Source of the DNA: Pedobacter nyackensis
Lineage (GTDB): Bacteria > Bacteroidota > Bacteroidia > Sphingobacteriales > Sphingobacteriaceae
Length of the DNA stretch: 64,000 bases
Direction of reading: 5' to 3'
Assembly (NCBI RefSeq): GCF_900176505.1
Contig: NZ_FWYB01000004.1
Location: 248,001-312,000 of the forward strand
This document shows positions 43,892-53,676 of the stretch, one piece after another. The position numbers were made by a program, and so were the translations under genes. The stretch's first letter is position 1. Each line of letters opens with the position of its first letter. The notes beneath the pieces are model-generated. The model ran no database searches and was not told the DNA's origin. It saw only the letters and a list, made by a program, of their open reading frames with translations.

Positions 43892-46800
43892 ATGAGTAAC
43901 GACTATAAAATATTAAACAAGACTTACAGGTCCATTTGTAGAGGATTGTCAGCACTGTTATTGCTAAACCTGCTTTCAACAAGTCTTTTTGCCCAAAATG
44001 TCACCATCACTGGTACAGTTAAAGATGAAAAGGGTGGACCAATACCAGGGGCTGTTGTTCAGGATGTAAATAGTAAAATTGTCACCTCAACTAAAGCCAA
44101 CGGTACTTACGAGTTAAAAAACGTGTCCCCTAAAGCTACTTTAAGGTTCTCATATGTAGGTTTCAAACCGGTATACATGCCTTTAAAGTCAGGAGAAAAA
44201 ATCGTGGATGTTATCTTGAAAGCTTCAACAACAACTTTGGCAGAAGTATCTATCAATAACGGTTTGTATAAAAGACCAGTTGGGAATTTTACAGGTGCGG
44301 CAAAGGCATATTCGGGTGAAGAATTAAAAATGGTAAACCCTCGTAACGTGATTCAGGCATTGGCTGCAATCGATCCATCAGTACGTTTGACAGAAAATAA
44401 TATCCTGGGTAGTGACCCGAATCAGTTGCCTGTTATACAGATTCGGGGACAAAATAATTTACCCGTGTCAGCTTCTGGTAATCCTACAACTGGAACACCG
44501 GTTTCAAATGGTGATATGATGTCGAGTTATTTATCCAATCCAAATGAGCCTTTACTCATTTTGGATGGGTTTCAAACGACCATGCAAACGATTTACGATA
44601 TGGACATCAATCTGATTGCCAGCATTACCGTATTAAAAGATGCAGCGGCAACAGTTGCTTATGGTTCTAAAGCTGCAAACGGTGTAATTGTAGTCGAAAC
44701 CAAACAACCCTTACCTGGTAAAATCAGAGCTACCTATTCTGTAAATTTTAATATTGAATTGCCTGATTTATCCTCTTATGATTTATTAGATGCAGAAGGA
44801 ATACTCGAAGCCCAACGATTGGCTGGGATATATAGTGATGAAAATCGTTTCAATGATATTGCTAAAAAGCAATGGTACAATTACCGTTTAAATAATGCGA
44901 AAAGGGGAGTAAATACCTATTGGCTTTCACAACCTGTACAGATTGGTTTCGGCACAAATCATAGTTTTTCATTATCTGGTGGGGCCGGGGCATTACGTTA
45001 TGGACTTAACCTGAATTATAACAATTCTGAAGGTGTAATGAAAGAATCGTCCCGAAGCCGTTATAATTTAAGTTATAATCTTTCTTACGTAGTTAAGAAC
45101 GTGAAGTTTGATAACCGGATAACCCTGGGCTATACTAAAGGTAACAATACGCCTTGGGGAAGCTTCAGAGATTATGCAGATCAGTTTCCTTTTTTCAGAA
45201 ATAAAGATGAAGCGGGAAATATCATTAAAATATTAGAACCGAACAATAAGGAATTGGAATTTGATGGGAACGCACCCGGTGGAACCTTCACCAATCCATC
45301 TTATAACTCGACTTTAAATATAAAGGATTATTCAGCCAACTTAAGCATTGGGAACAACACCAATGTGGAATGGACAATAATGGATGGATTGCAATTGAGA
45401 GGTAGTTTGGGATGGAACAGGAATGTTCCAGAATCGGAAAGCTTTTACCCAGCTGATCACACTTCATTTGTAAAATCAATCTCGATATTTTCAGAGCTTG
45501 GAAGTTATGGACAATTAAGAGGGATAAATACAGCTATAGATGGTAAGATCAATGGAAGCTACCATAAAAAAATGGGTAATCATTCCCTGTTTGTTGCAGT
45601 GGGAGGTTCATTTCAGCAAACATCAAGTCAAAGTACAAGGGTGGGCGTAACGGGTATCCCGATCGATTATCTTAGTGAATTGGGCTTGGCTAATGGTTTT
45701 GGTTTGTCGAATACTAGGCCCCTTTCTAATAAAAGCTTAACCAAAAGTTTGTCCAATTATTTGAGTTTAAGTTACAATTATGATGATCGATATACAGCAG
45801 AATTTACCTTCAACCAAAGTGGTTCTTCTCAATTTGGTTCCAATAATAAATTAGCCCCTTTTTATGGAGGTGGCGTGGCTTGGAACATTACAAATGAAGA
45901 TTTTTTTAAAGAAAATGATATTGTACAATCAGCTAAGCTAAGAGCTAGTTTTGGTATCACTGGTAACCAGAATTTTTCTCCGTATATGTCAACCCAGGTA
46001 TATGAGTATAGCTTTATCAATGATTACCGCTTGTCACTTGGTGCATTGTTAAATAATTACGCCAACCCGGATTTGAAATGGCAGCAAACCTTAAAACAGA
46101 ATCTGGGCTTAACCTTAGGTTTGTTTAAAGGAAAAATAAACGTTGGGATGGATTTGTTTAGAGAAACTACGGATAATTTGATTTTACCTCTGGATGTTGC
46201 ACCCTCTACAGGCTTTGTAAATTATCAGGATAACCTTGGAGGTACCAGAAATCAGGGGTACGAGGTTTCGATTTCTTCACCGCTGATTAAGAATTCAAAA
46301 AGAAATATATTTTGGACGGTTGGCTTTAATACCGGCCATTATACCAATGTGATTACCAGGTTGTCGCCAGCTATTGAAGCTATTAATAAAGCTAATAACA
46401 GTTCTTTTGATCGTGAAACTCAAAAATCGCCATTGCCAAGATTTGTCGTTGGACAATCAACGACCCAAATCTGGGCTGTTCCATCATTTGGGATTGATCC
46501 TGCAACCGGTAAAGAAGTATTTGAGAAATTAGACGGCAGCAGAACTTTTATTTGGGATGCTAATGATAAACGCCCAATTGGAGACGCAAACAGTAAGTTT
46601 AAAGGTGGTATGTCATCAAATTTCACTTATAAAAACTTTGTGCTGAATTTTAATCTCGTTTTCCAAACAGGTGGATACATGTATAATCAAACGCTTGTTG
46701 ATAGAGTTGAAAATGTTGATTTGCTTTCAGGTAATGCGGATCGCAGAGTACTTACAGACAGATGGAAACAGCCTGGTGATCATTCTTCTTTCAAATCGTT

Positions 46801-47065
46801 GGTATCTGGTCCAAATGCCGGGTTACAACTGACCAATGCCACTTCAAGATTTGTTCAAAAGAACGATTTTCTTGATATAACCAGTATGACTGTGGGATAC
46901 AATTTCCCTTCAAACTTAAAGTGGGTTAAGGCTGCCCGCCTGTCCACACCACGCATCATGATTACCCAGAACAATTTTGCTCGTTTTGCTACAATCAAAA
47001 CGGAACGCGGGACTGGTTATCCATTTGCCAGAAGTTTCAGCTTTGGCTTATCTACTAATTTCTAA
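43892..47065 (+). CDS. SusC-type TonB-dependent transporter without STN domain (SusC4)
   Basis: 1057 residues; signal LSALLLLNLLSTSLFAQ. CarboxypepD_reg-like domain at about 37-112 (TITGTVKDEKGGPIPGAVV), plug with LKDAAATVAYGSKAANG, and barrel ending LSTNF. No STN domain. Head of the fourth set, which includes SusD4, DUF4843 and PKD-like lipoproteins and two metalloprotease-family genes. Substrate unknown; protease neighbours suggest peptides. Confidence 0.95.
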   Translation: MSNDYKILNKTYRSICRGLSALLLLNLLSTSLFAQNVTITGTVKDEKGGPIPGAVVQDVNSKIVTSTKANGTYELKNVSPKATLRFSYVGFKPVYMPLKSGEKIVDVILKASTTTLAEVSINNGLYKRPVGNFTGAAKAYSGEELKMVNPRNVIQALAAIDPSVRLTENNILGSDPNQLPVIQIRGQNNLPVSASGNPTTGTPVSNGDMMSSYLSNPNEPLLILDGFQTTMQTIYDMDINLIASITVLKDAAATVAYGSKAANGVIVVETKQPLPGKIRATYSVNFNIELPDLSSYDLLDAEGILEAQRLAGIYSDENRFNDIAKKQWYNYRLNNAKRGVNTYWLSQPVQIGFGTNHSFSLSGGAGALRYGLNLNYNNSEGVMKESSRSRYNLSYNLSYVVKNVKFDNRITLGYTKGNNTPWGSFRDYADQFPFFRNKDEAGNIIKILEPNNKELEFDGNAPGGTFTNPSYNSTLNIKDYSANLSIGNNTNVEWTIMDGLQLRGSLGWNRNVPESESFYPADHTSFVKSISIFSELGSYGQLRGINTAIDGKINGSYHKKMGNHSLFVAVGGSFQQTSSQSTRVGVTGIPIDYLSELGLANGFGLSNTRPLSNKSLTKSLSNYLSLSYNYDDRYTAEFTFNQSGSSQFGSNNKLAPFYGGGVAWNITNEDFFKENDIVQSAKLRASFGITGNQNFSPYMSTQVYEYSFINDYRLSLGALLNNYANPDLKWQQTLKQNLGLTLGLFKGKINVGMDLFRETTDNLILPLDVAPSTGFVNYQDNLGGTRNQGYEVSISSPLIKNSKRNIFWTVGFNTGHYTNVITRLSPAIEAINKANNSSFDRETQKSPLPRFVVGQSTTQIWAVPSFGIDPATGKEVFEKLDGSRTFIWDANDKRPIGDANSKFKGGMSSNFTYKNFVLNFNLVFQTGGYMYNQTLVDRVENVDLLSGNADRRVLTDRWKQPGDHSSFKSLVSGPNAGLQLTNATSRFVQKNDFLDITSMTVGYNFPSNLKWVKAARLSTPRIMITQNNFARFATIKTERGTGYPFARSFSFGLSTNF

Positions 47066-47084
47066 TCTTTTGTATCATAATAAG

Positions 47085-48578
47085 ATGAATCAGAAAACAC
47101 AACAAAAAAGAGGCCGAATCACCATACTAAAATTTGGGTATTTTGTGCTATTCAGCCTTGCCTTAATTGGGACAGGTGGTTGTTCTAAAATGCTGGATTT
47201 ACCAGCCAGGGATAAATTTCCACAAGATATATTGTTTAAAGACGAGCAAGGATTTATTGACGCGCTTACTGGTATTTACATTGGAATGGATAAGCCAAAT
47301 AATGGACCGACAGAGGGCTTGTATACCAATAATTTAACTGCTGGAATGCTTTCCATAATGGCTTATAATTATACGAATGCATCCAGCTCATCTGCCAGCA
47401 GTGGTTTGTATGCCAATGCTTCTCGGTATAATTATGAGGATTCAGGCGTAAAAAAAGAGATTGCAGGTATTTGGGCTGGGATGTATAACAATATTGCCAA
47501 TTTAAATAACCTGTTGCGACATATAGATGAGAAAAGAGGATTATTTACCCGGGACAATTTTTATCGTGTAAAAGGCGAGGCACTGGCTTTAAGGGCATTG
47601 TTTCATTTTGATCTGGCCCGTTTATTCGGACAACCTCCTTTAACTGGAGCTGATGCGCCGGCTATACCTTATATCACAAAGTTCGATATCCAAACCAAAC
47701 AATTTGTTTCTTTAAATATGGCTGTGGATTCTTGTATAGCAGATCTGCAATCGGCGAAAACTTTATTGTCGCAAACAGATACCACAGCACTTAAAATGGG
47801 TTCTCATGATTTATTCTCTTCCTATACCCAAAATCACATGAACTATTGGGCAACACAGGCCCTGCTGGCACGCGCTTATCAATATAAAGGAGATCATACC
47901 AATGCCATTAAAGCGGCTCAGGCATTAATCGGTAGCAATAAATTTCCTTTAATTACTACGAATGTTGCCAGTTCGTCAAATACGACAAGAGATCGCTTGT
48001 TTTCACAAGAATTGGTATTTTCTTTATATAGCAATAAGGTAACGAATATCAATAATAGCTTATTTAATATACCGAATACTGCGCTCACTTTAGCTGCTAC
48101 TAATAAGGATTTAATTTATAAGGGATCTACTGGAAGTGCTACAGATTATAGATACATTTCCTGGTTTGATGCCAATACTCCAGGTGTTAATGTGCCTTCT
48201 AAATTATTTCAAGATGCTAAACTGCCTTATTTTCTTCAAAATAATATTCCCTTATTAAGAATTTCTGAAATGTATTATATCGCTGCCGAAAGTGCAGGGC
48301 GTGCAGGAGACCTAGGCGCTGCTTTAAGCTATTTAAATAGAGTTAGGGTTAGCAGAGGTTTAACTGATTTAACTACAACAACGGTAATAGATCAGGAAAT
48401 ACTTTATGATGAAATCATGAAAGAATATAAGAAAGAATTTATACAGGAAGGACAGACTTTCCTTTACTATAAACGATGGAACAAAGACCTTGCAGCGGTA
48501 ACAGGAACTACCGTAATTGTGCCTAAAGGGGCTTATGTTTTTCCTATTCCTGATAAGGAAATTGAATACAATCATTAA
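47085..48578 (+). CDS. SusD/RagB-family lipoprotein (SusD4)
   Basis: About 497 residues from ATG 47085, 19 bases after SusC4; this start gives a lipoprotein signal (LIGTGGCSKMLDLP, Cys33). An in-frame start at 46977 lies inside SusC4 and adds no signal. SusD marks include DEQGFIDALTGIYIGM, ALRALFHFDLARLFGQ, ALLARAYQYKGDHTNA and EYKKEFIQEGQTFLYYKRWN. A Ser/Thr/Asn-rich loop (NYTNASSSSASSGL) is longer than in SusD3. Confidence 0.93.
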   Translation: MNQKTQQKRGRITILKFGYFVLFSLALIGTGGCSKMLDLPARDKFPQDILFKDEQGFIDALTGIYIGMDKPNNGPTEGLYTNNLTAGMLSIMAYNYTNASSSSASSGLYANASRYNYEDSGVKKEIAGIWAGMYNNIANLNNLLRHIDEKRGLFTRDNFYRVKGEALALRALFHFDLARLFGQPPLTGADAPAIPYITKFDIQTKQFVSLNMAVDSCIADLQSAKTLLSQTDTTALKMGSHDLFSSYTQNHMNYWATQALLARAYQYKGDHTNAIKAAQALIGSNKFPLITTNVASSSNTTRDRLFSQELVFSLYSNKVTNINNSLFNIPNTALTLAATNKDLIYKGSTGSATDYRYISWFDANTPGVNVPSKLFQDAKLPYFLQNNIPLLRISEMYYIAAESAGRAGDLGAALSYLNRVRVSRGLTDLTTTTVIDQEILYDEIMKEYKKEFIQEGQTFLYYKRWNKDLAAVTGTTVIVPKGAYVFPIPDKEIEYNH

Positions 48579-48606
48579 GCTAAATCAATTGATAAATAGA
48601 AAAGAC

Positions 48607-49377
48607 ATGAAACGATTTAAACAATATTTGATATTATTTTCTGTAATTCCTTTTATATCTGCTTGTGAAAAGCAACCAGAATTATTTAAGGAAACTGCTG
48701 GACTTTATTTCGGTGTTGCGGAAGGACAGCTCAGTTATTCCTTTGCTAAATATCCGAAAAAGCTGTTGGATACGATATATGTGCCTGTGAATATTTTAGG
48801 CGATGCAGCGGGTACAGATAGATCCATTTCCATTGACTACGTAAAAGCTGTTGATATGGATGGTCTGGAAGGACAACATTTCAAATTACCTGAACAGGCA
48901 GTAATGCCGGCAAATGCTTATAAGACGGTTGTTCCCGTTGCGGTTTATCGTACCGCAGATCTTGAAAATAAGCCAGTTAAGTTTAAATTAAAAGTTAACC
49001 AGAGTGATAGTTTTCCTGGTTTAGGTATTACCAATCAGCAGACGGTTATTGTGAACCTGGCGTATATGCAACAGCCTGCAAATTGGGGTACACTCACAGG
49101 TTCACTTTTTGCCGGTTATTCAACCAATTTTGGTACCTGGACCAAAACTAAGTATAAGGTGATTTTAGATGCCTTATATGATGAGGAGAAAGGGGAAACT
49201 ATTACAGAATTTCCAGGTACTCGTAGTCAGCCTCCTGTTATATACAGTCAATATTTAAGTATTGTAAGGAATTATATACGCATAAACTATCCTGGTAACT
49301 ATGGGGGAGTCGGGGCTAAATTATTAGATCCAGACGCGAATAATCAGCCTGTACAAGTTGGACCTGCAAATTATTAG
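48607..49377 (+). CDS. DUF4843-family lipoprotein
   Basis: About 256 residues from ATG 48607 with lipobox FISACEKQPELF (Cys20); an upstream in-frame ATG at 48517 overlaps SusD4. Shares the DUF4843 pattern with the products at 19629 and 28403: the strand AGLYFGVAEGQ, LEGQHFKLPEQ and the late YMQQPANWGT region. Accessory lipoprotein of the fourth set; role not established. Confidence 0.82.
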   Translation: MKRFKQYLILFSVIPFISACEKQPELFKETAGLYFGVAEGQLSYSFAKYPKKLLDTIYVPVNILGDAAGTDRSISIDYVKAVDMDGLEGQHFKLPEQAVMPANAYKTVVPVAVYRTADLENKPVKFKLKVNQSDSFPGLGITNQQTVIVNLAYMQQPANWGTLTGSLFAGYSTNFGTWTKTKYKVILDALYDEEKGETITEFPGTRSQPPVIYSQYLSIVRNYIRINYPGNYGGVGAKLLDPDANNQPVQVGPANY

Positions 49378-49384
49378 CGCTAAA

Positions 49385-51067
49385 ATGAAAGACATGAAAA
49401 AGACAAAAATCACGCTATTAAGCGCTATTGTTGTATCAGTTTTGTTTATTGGCTGTTACAAGGATAAGGGTAATTATGACTATCAGGATCCAGAGGCGGT
49501 AAATATTGCTACGGATATGGATAAGGTAGATCGTACTGTTTTTATAACTGCAGACTCTATAGATCTGAATCAGAATGACAGCCTAAAAGTAAGACTTAAA
49601 ATCAATTCTTCTATAGGTGTTGCAGACGATTATAATTATCAATGGTTAGTCACACAGTATAGCTCAACGAATCAGAATCCAAAAACAAATGTCATTGGTT
49701 CGGGGGTTCATCTGGACGCAAAAATTGTCTTGCCTCCCGATTTGTATCGGTTGGTAGTAAAATTGACGAGTAAAAAATCGGGTATCGAGTTTTACAAGCA
49801 TTTTGCATTGAATGTTTCGGCAGCTGCCTGGGGTAGAGAAGGATGGTTGGTGCTGCAGGATCAATCTATTGGTGGTGGGGCAGACCTATCTGTGATCACA
49901 ACAAGAGACGGATCTGTAAAAGGCCAGGTGTACAACAATGTTTATTCTTTGTTTAATAAACACAAATTACCTGCGGGTACTTATAAGGTAAATGTGACTA
50001 ACTATGCGACCAATTTGCGTGCACAAAGGGTAACATTTTTTTATCCGAACGGTGGTGTAGAAGTAAGAAGTACTGACTTTGCTGATTCAACTAAATCTGA
50101 GGGATGGTTTGTTGTTCCTCCAGGTAATACTAATTTTCAATTGAATGGTTCTGCAGGGGGCAGTGGTGCGGGATGGGAATACATCATCAATAACAACCAG
50201 ATATCTTACCGTCAGGTGTCTGCACTTTCTATTAAAAATCCTCCTATTTTCTTTAGCCCGCCATATTTGGGCAGCTTTACTTTGAGTCCTTTTGTAATTA
50301 GTTCAGCTAATAGTGATTCATATATGACTTTGTATGATAAGGCTAACCGTTGCTTTTTATTGCTAAGAGTAGAGACAGGTACATTCGTTCCTGCAAATCC
50401 TGATGTTCCAAACAAGCATTTTGTGAATTATGCAGGAACTGCATCAGATCTAAATCCCGTTACAGGTTCTGGATTTGATTTAAATAATATGCAGCATAAT
50501 CTGGTTCATGCTGAAAATGCACAGCCTATGACCACCAATAATGGTTACTGGAACTGCATTTTTAGAAATGAGGGTGGTGATGCTACTTATTTAATACAGT
50601 TTCAGAGAGCGATAACTTACGCTAATAATTTTAAAACAGGTCGATATCTATTAACTGAAGCCAATTGTCCTGGTATTAATTCGGCTACGATGTTTGCCTG
50701 CCCTACTTATTTGTCTTTACCCGAAGGCGCATTTTATTATGTAAATGGGAACAATATTTATAAATGTGAGGTCAATCCTTTAGCAACATCTATAGCGAAA
50801 GTTGGTTTGACTTTTCCTGCCGGTACGGTAATTAAAGTGATGAAAACATTGAATTCCGGATATACAGCTGCTAATCTACCTGCTACTGAGGGTCGCGTGT
50901 TGGTCGTGGCTACAGATGAATCCGCCAGTGGAGGAGGTCATAAAGTATATTTCTTCAACTTAAACGCAACAGGGGATATTACTGGTTCGCCCGAAAATCC
51001 CGCTGATGTTTATACCGGCTTTGATAAAATCACAGATATTACTTTTAAAAAGGCCCTGGGACGTTAA
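49385..51067 (+). CDS. PKD-like family lipoprotein
   Basis: About 560 residues from ATG 49385 (ATG 49394 also possible). Lipobox LFIGCYKDKGNYDYQD (Cys24) carries the same KDKGNYDY hallmark as the gene at 20440. A PKD-like N-terminal region (DDYNYQWLVTQYSS, then LYRLVVKLTSKKSG) precedes a long strand-rich part with Gly- and Asn-rich loops. Last accessory lipoprotein before the metalloprotease genes, 7 bases after the DUF4843 stop. Confidence 0.82.
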   Translation: MKDMKKTKITLLSAIVVSVLFIGCYKDKGNYDYQDPEAVNIATDMDKVDRTVFITADSIDLNQNDSLKVRLKINSSIGVADDYNYQWLVTQYSSTNQNPKTNVIGSGVHLDAKIVLPPDLYRLVVKLTSKKSGIEFYKHFALNVSAAAWGREGWLVLQDQSIGGGADLSVITTRDGSVKGQVYNNVYSLFNKHKLPAGTYKVNVTNYATNLRAQRVTFFYPNGGVEVRSTDFADSTKSEGWFVVPPGNTNFQLNGSAGGSGAGWEYIINNNQISYRQVSALSIKNPPIFFSPPYLGSFTLSPFVISSANSDSYMTLYDKANRCFLLLRVETGTFVPANPDVPNKHFVNYAGTASDLNPVTGSGFDLNNMQHNLVHAENAQPMTTNNGYWNCIFRNEGGDATYLIQFQRAITYANNFKTGRYLLTEANCPGINSATMFACPTYLSLPEGAFYYVNGNNIYKCEVNPLATSIAKVGLTFPAGTVIKVMKTLNSGYTAANLPATEGRVLVVATDESASGGGHKVYFFNLNATGDITGSPENPADVYTGFDKITDITFKKALGR

Positions 51068-51122
51068 ACAGAACTAAAAACACAATTATATAAAACTCGG
51101 ATAATCAGAGTGATCACTCTAA

Positions 51123-53648
51123 ATGAAACAAAAATTTATGAAATTAAAATTTATCCCTTTTCTTGTTGCGCTATTCGCATTTGAGACAGGATTTGCGCAG
51201 GATTCTGCAGCAGTGAAGAAGCCGGTAGTAGCTAAACTGAAGGCTTATAAAGATATTATTACGGCCAAAGCTACTTCTAAAAATGGCTTGTTTAAAGTCC
51301 ATAAAGTAGACGAGAAGTATTACTTTGAGATTCCTGACTCTTTATTATCAAGGGAGTTTTTATTTACTACACGTTTGTCTAAAGTAGCTACAGGTAGTCC
51401 GAAATTTGGTGGCGAAATGATGAATGCCATGATTGTATCATTTGAGAAAGCTCCAAATGATAAGTTGTTTGTAAGAGCAATTACGAATGTAGCCCAGAGT
51501 AATCCAACAGATATCATTTCTCGAGCAGTTAGAAATGCAACCATTGAACCGATAATCATGGTGCTTGATTTAAAAACTCGTGGTACTGATAATAAATCAT
51601 CAGTGATTGATATGACAGATTTCTTTATGAAAGATAATATGATCTCTGGTTTTAATGCTGAAGCAAAGAAGCAAATGGGAACAGGAGCACCGGCGGCCGA
51701 CAGATCAATGCTATTATCGATGGATGCTTATCCTGAAAATATTGAAATTAAGTCGTTAAAAACTTATACTATAGGTGCTGCACCTGCAGCTGCAGCAGGA
51801 CCGGATGGTCCGGCAGCGCCAGGCGCTGGACCAGCTTCGAGTGTTGGTGTAACATTTGAAATTAGCAACTCGGTAATGGCCATGCCAAAAGTACCGATGT
51901 CAATTCAAGTATATGACCCTAGAGTTGGCTATTACAATGGTAGCTATCAGGTTTTTTCTGATGCACAACAGCAAGTTGAAACTAACCGTTTTATTGTTAG
52001 GAATAGATTAGAGGTTAAACCACAAGATATGGCACGCTATAAAGCAGGCGGTCTTGTTGAACCGAAAAATCCTTTGGTTTATTATGTCGATCCTGCTACA
52101 CCAAAGCAATGGAGACAATATATCATTGCAGGTGTAAACGATTGGAATGAAGCCTTTAAAGGCGCAGGGTTTAAAAATGCAATTGTTGCAAAAGAATGGC
52201 CTGAAAATGATAAGTCAATGAATATTGAAGATGCTCGTTATAGAGTAATCCGTTATTTTCCTTCTGTATCACCTTTTGTAGTTGCGCCAAGATTGAGTGA
52301 TCCCAGAACAGGGGAGATTCTTCAGGCTTATATAGGATGGTCGCACAGTCAGGTTAAAACTTTGCACGATTGGTATATGATTCAAGCTGGTGCTGCAGAC
52401 CCTAATGGTAGAACAATGAAATTTAGTAATGAATTGATGGGGGCATTGATCCGTGCTGAAATTAGTCGTAACGTAGGATTTAACCTTGGTTTACGTGAAA
52501 ATTTAGGTAGCAGTTCAACTATTCCAATTGCTCAGCTTAGGGATAAAAAATGGTTGGAAAAAAATCCATTTAACCATTCGATCATGGATCTGAACTTTTA
52601 CAATTATGTAGCACAGCCAGAAGATATGATCTCAAGAAATGGATTGATTCCTAAAATAGGTGTGTACGACAAATGGGCAATTAAATGGGGTTATACTTAT
52701 ACAGGTGCCAAAGACTTCGAAAGTGACAAAAAGATCCGTTTGAAATGGATTTTGGATAATGTTAAATCGGGTTCTAAATTATGGTATGGAACAATCACTG
52801 CAGGCACTAATCCAAGTGATCCATTTGATCCAAGCGTACAATGGGCAGATTTGTCAAATGATCCGATAAAAGCAAGTGAGTATGGAGTTAAGAATTTAAA
52901 ATTTGCGATGGCAAACTTGCTTAAATGGGCAGATAGAGAAGGTGATACCTATTATACTACTTCAGATTTATACTATACCTTATGCGATCAGTTTTCTTTC
53001 TTAATTCGTCACGTTTATTCTAATGTGGGTGGTGTTCATACTACTATTAAAAGTGTAGAGGAGGATGGTGATGTGTTTAAACCAGTAGCTAAAGCTACTC
53101 AAAAAGCAGCTGTAGCATTTATGAACAGAGAGGTGTTTAATACACCAACCTGGATTTTTGATCCAAATATTTTAAATAAATTTAGTAAGCCAGCTAAGAA
53201 AGAGCAGTATCAGAAAATGCAGGACAATGCTTTGAGTTATTTAATTCATTCTCCTCGTCTTTTTAGAATGAATGCGGCCACCATGCGTTACGGTGCAGAA
53301 GCGGTTTATACGGTGGATAACTTGTTTACAGACCTGAATAATGGCTTATGGGCGGAAGTGAAAAGCCATAAAGCGGTAGACAGTTATAAACGTATATTAC
53401 AGAAAGCTGCTATTGGTTATATGATTAAATCTGCGCAAGACGGTGAAAAACTTCCTGATTTAAGTAAGCCAGGTCTGGAAGAATTGGCTGGTACTGATGT
53501 TCCGGTAGTATTACAATCTCACCTGAAATTAATTATGGATCAGTGTAATGCAGCTATTCCTGCTTATAAAGATCAAGTGATGGTGGCACATTTAAAATAC
53601 ATTTCAGCAAGAATTGCGAAGTATTTAGATGTAGAGAAAAGTAAATAA
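51123..53648 (+). CDS. DUF5117/DUF4953-family metalloprotease homologue lacking the zinc-binding site
   Basis: 841 residues; signal FLVALFAFETGFAQ. N-terminal DUF5118/DUF5117-like region (KYYFEIPDSLLSREFLFTTR) and C-terminal metallopeptidase-like region, strongly similar along its length to the next gene. Where the neighbour has HEVGHTLGLRH, this protein reads RNVGFNLGLRE: Arg449, Asn450, Phe453 and Glu459 replace the two zinc His, the catalytic Glu and the third ligand. The flanking LGSSS and HSIMD segments are kept, so the fold is preserved and there is no frameshift. It is probably a catalytically dead partner or substrate-binding subunit. A Pro/Ala/Gly-rich loop (GAAPAAAAGPDGPAAPGAGP) lies near residue 230. 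Confidence 0.88.
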   Translation: MKQKFMKLKFIPFLVALFAFETGFAQDSAAVKKPVVAKLKAYKDIITAKATSKNGLFKVHKVDEKYYFEIPDSLLSREFLFTTRLSKVATGSPKFGGEMMNAMIVSFEKAPNDKLFVRAITNVAQSNPTDIISRAVRNATIEPIIMVLDLKTRGTDNKSSVIDMTDFFMKDNMISGFNAEAKKQMGTGAPAADRSMLLSMDAYPENIEIKSLKTYTIGAAPAAAAGPDGPAAPGAGPASSVGVTFEISNSVMAMPKVPMSIQVYDPRVGYYNGSYQVFSDAQQQVETNRFIVRNRLEVKPQDMARYKAGGLVEPKNPLVYYVDPATPKQWRQYIIAGVNDWNEAFKGAGFKNAIVAKEWPENDKSMNIEDARYRVIRYFPSVSPFVVAPRLSDPRTGEILQAYIGWSHSQVKTLHDWYMIQAGAADPNGRTMKFSNELMGALIRAEISRNVGFNLGLRENLGSSSTIPIAQLRDKKWLEKNPFNHSIMDLNFYNYVAQPEDMISRNGLIPKIGVYDKWAIKWGYTYTGAKDFESDKKIRLKWILDNVKSGSKLWYGTITAGTNPSDPFDPSVQWADLSNDPIKASEYGVKNLKFAMANLLKWADREGDTYYTTSDLYYTLCDQFSFLIRHVYSNVGGVHTTIKSVEEDGDVFKPVAKATQKAAVAFMNREVFNTPTWIFDPNILNKFSKPAKKEQYQKMQDNALSYLIHSPRLFRMNAATMRYGAEAVYTVDNLFTDLNNGLWAEVKSHKAVDSYKRILQKAAIGYMIKSAQDGEKLPDLSKPGLEELAGTDVPVVLQSHLKLIMDQCNAAIPAYKDQVMVAHLKYISARIAKYLDVEKSK

Positions 53649-53676
53649 GGATTTATTAGAACGATATTTTTTAGAG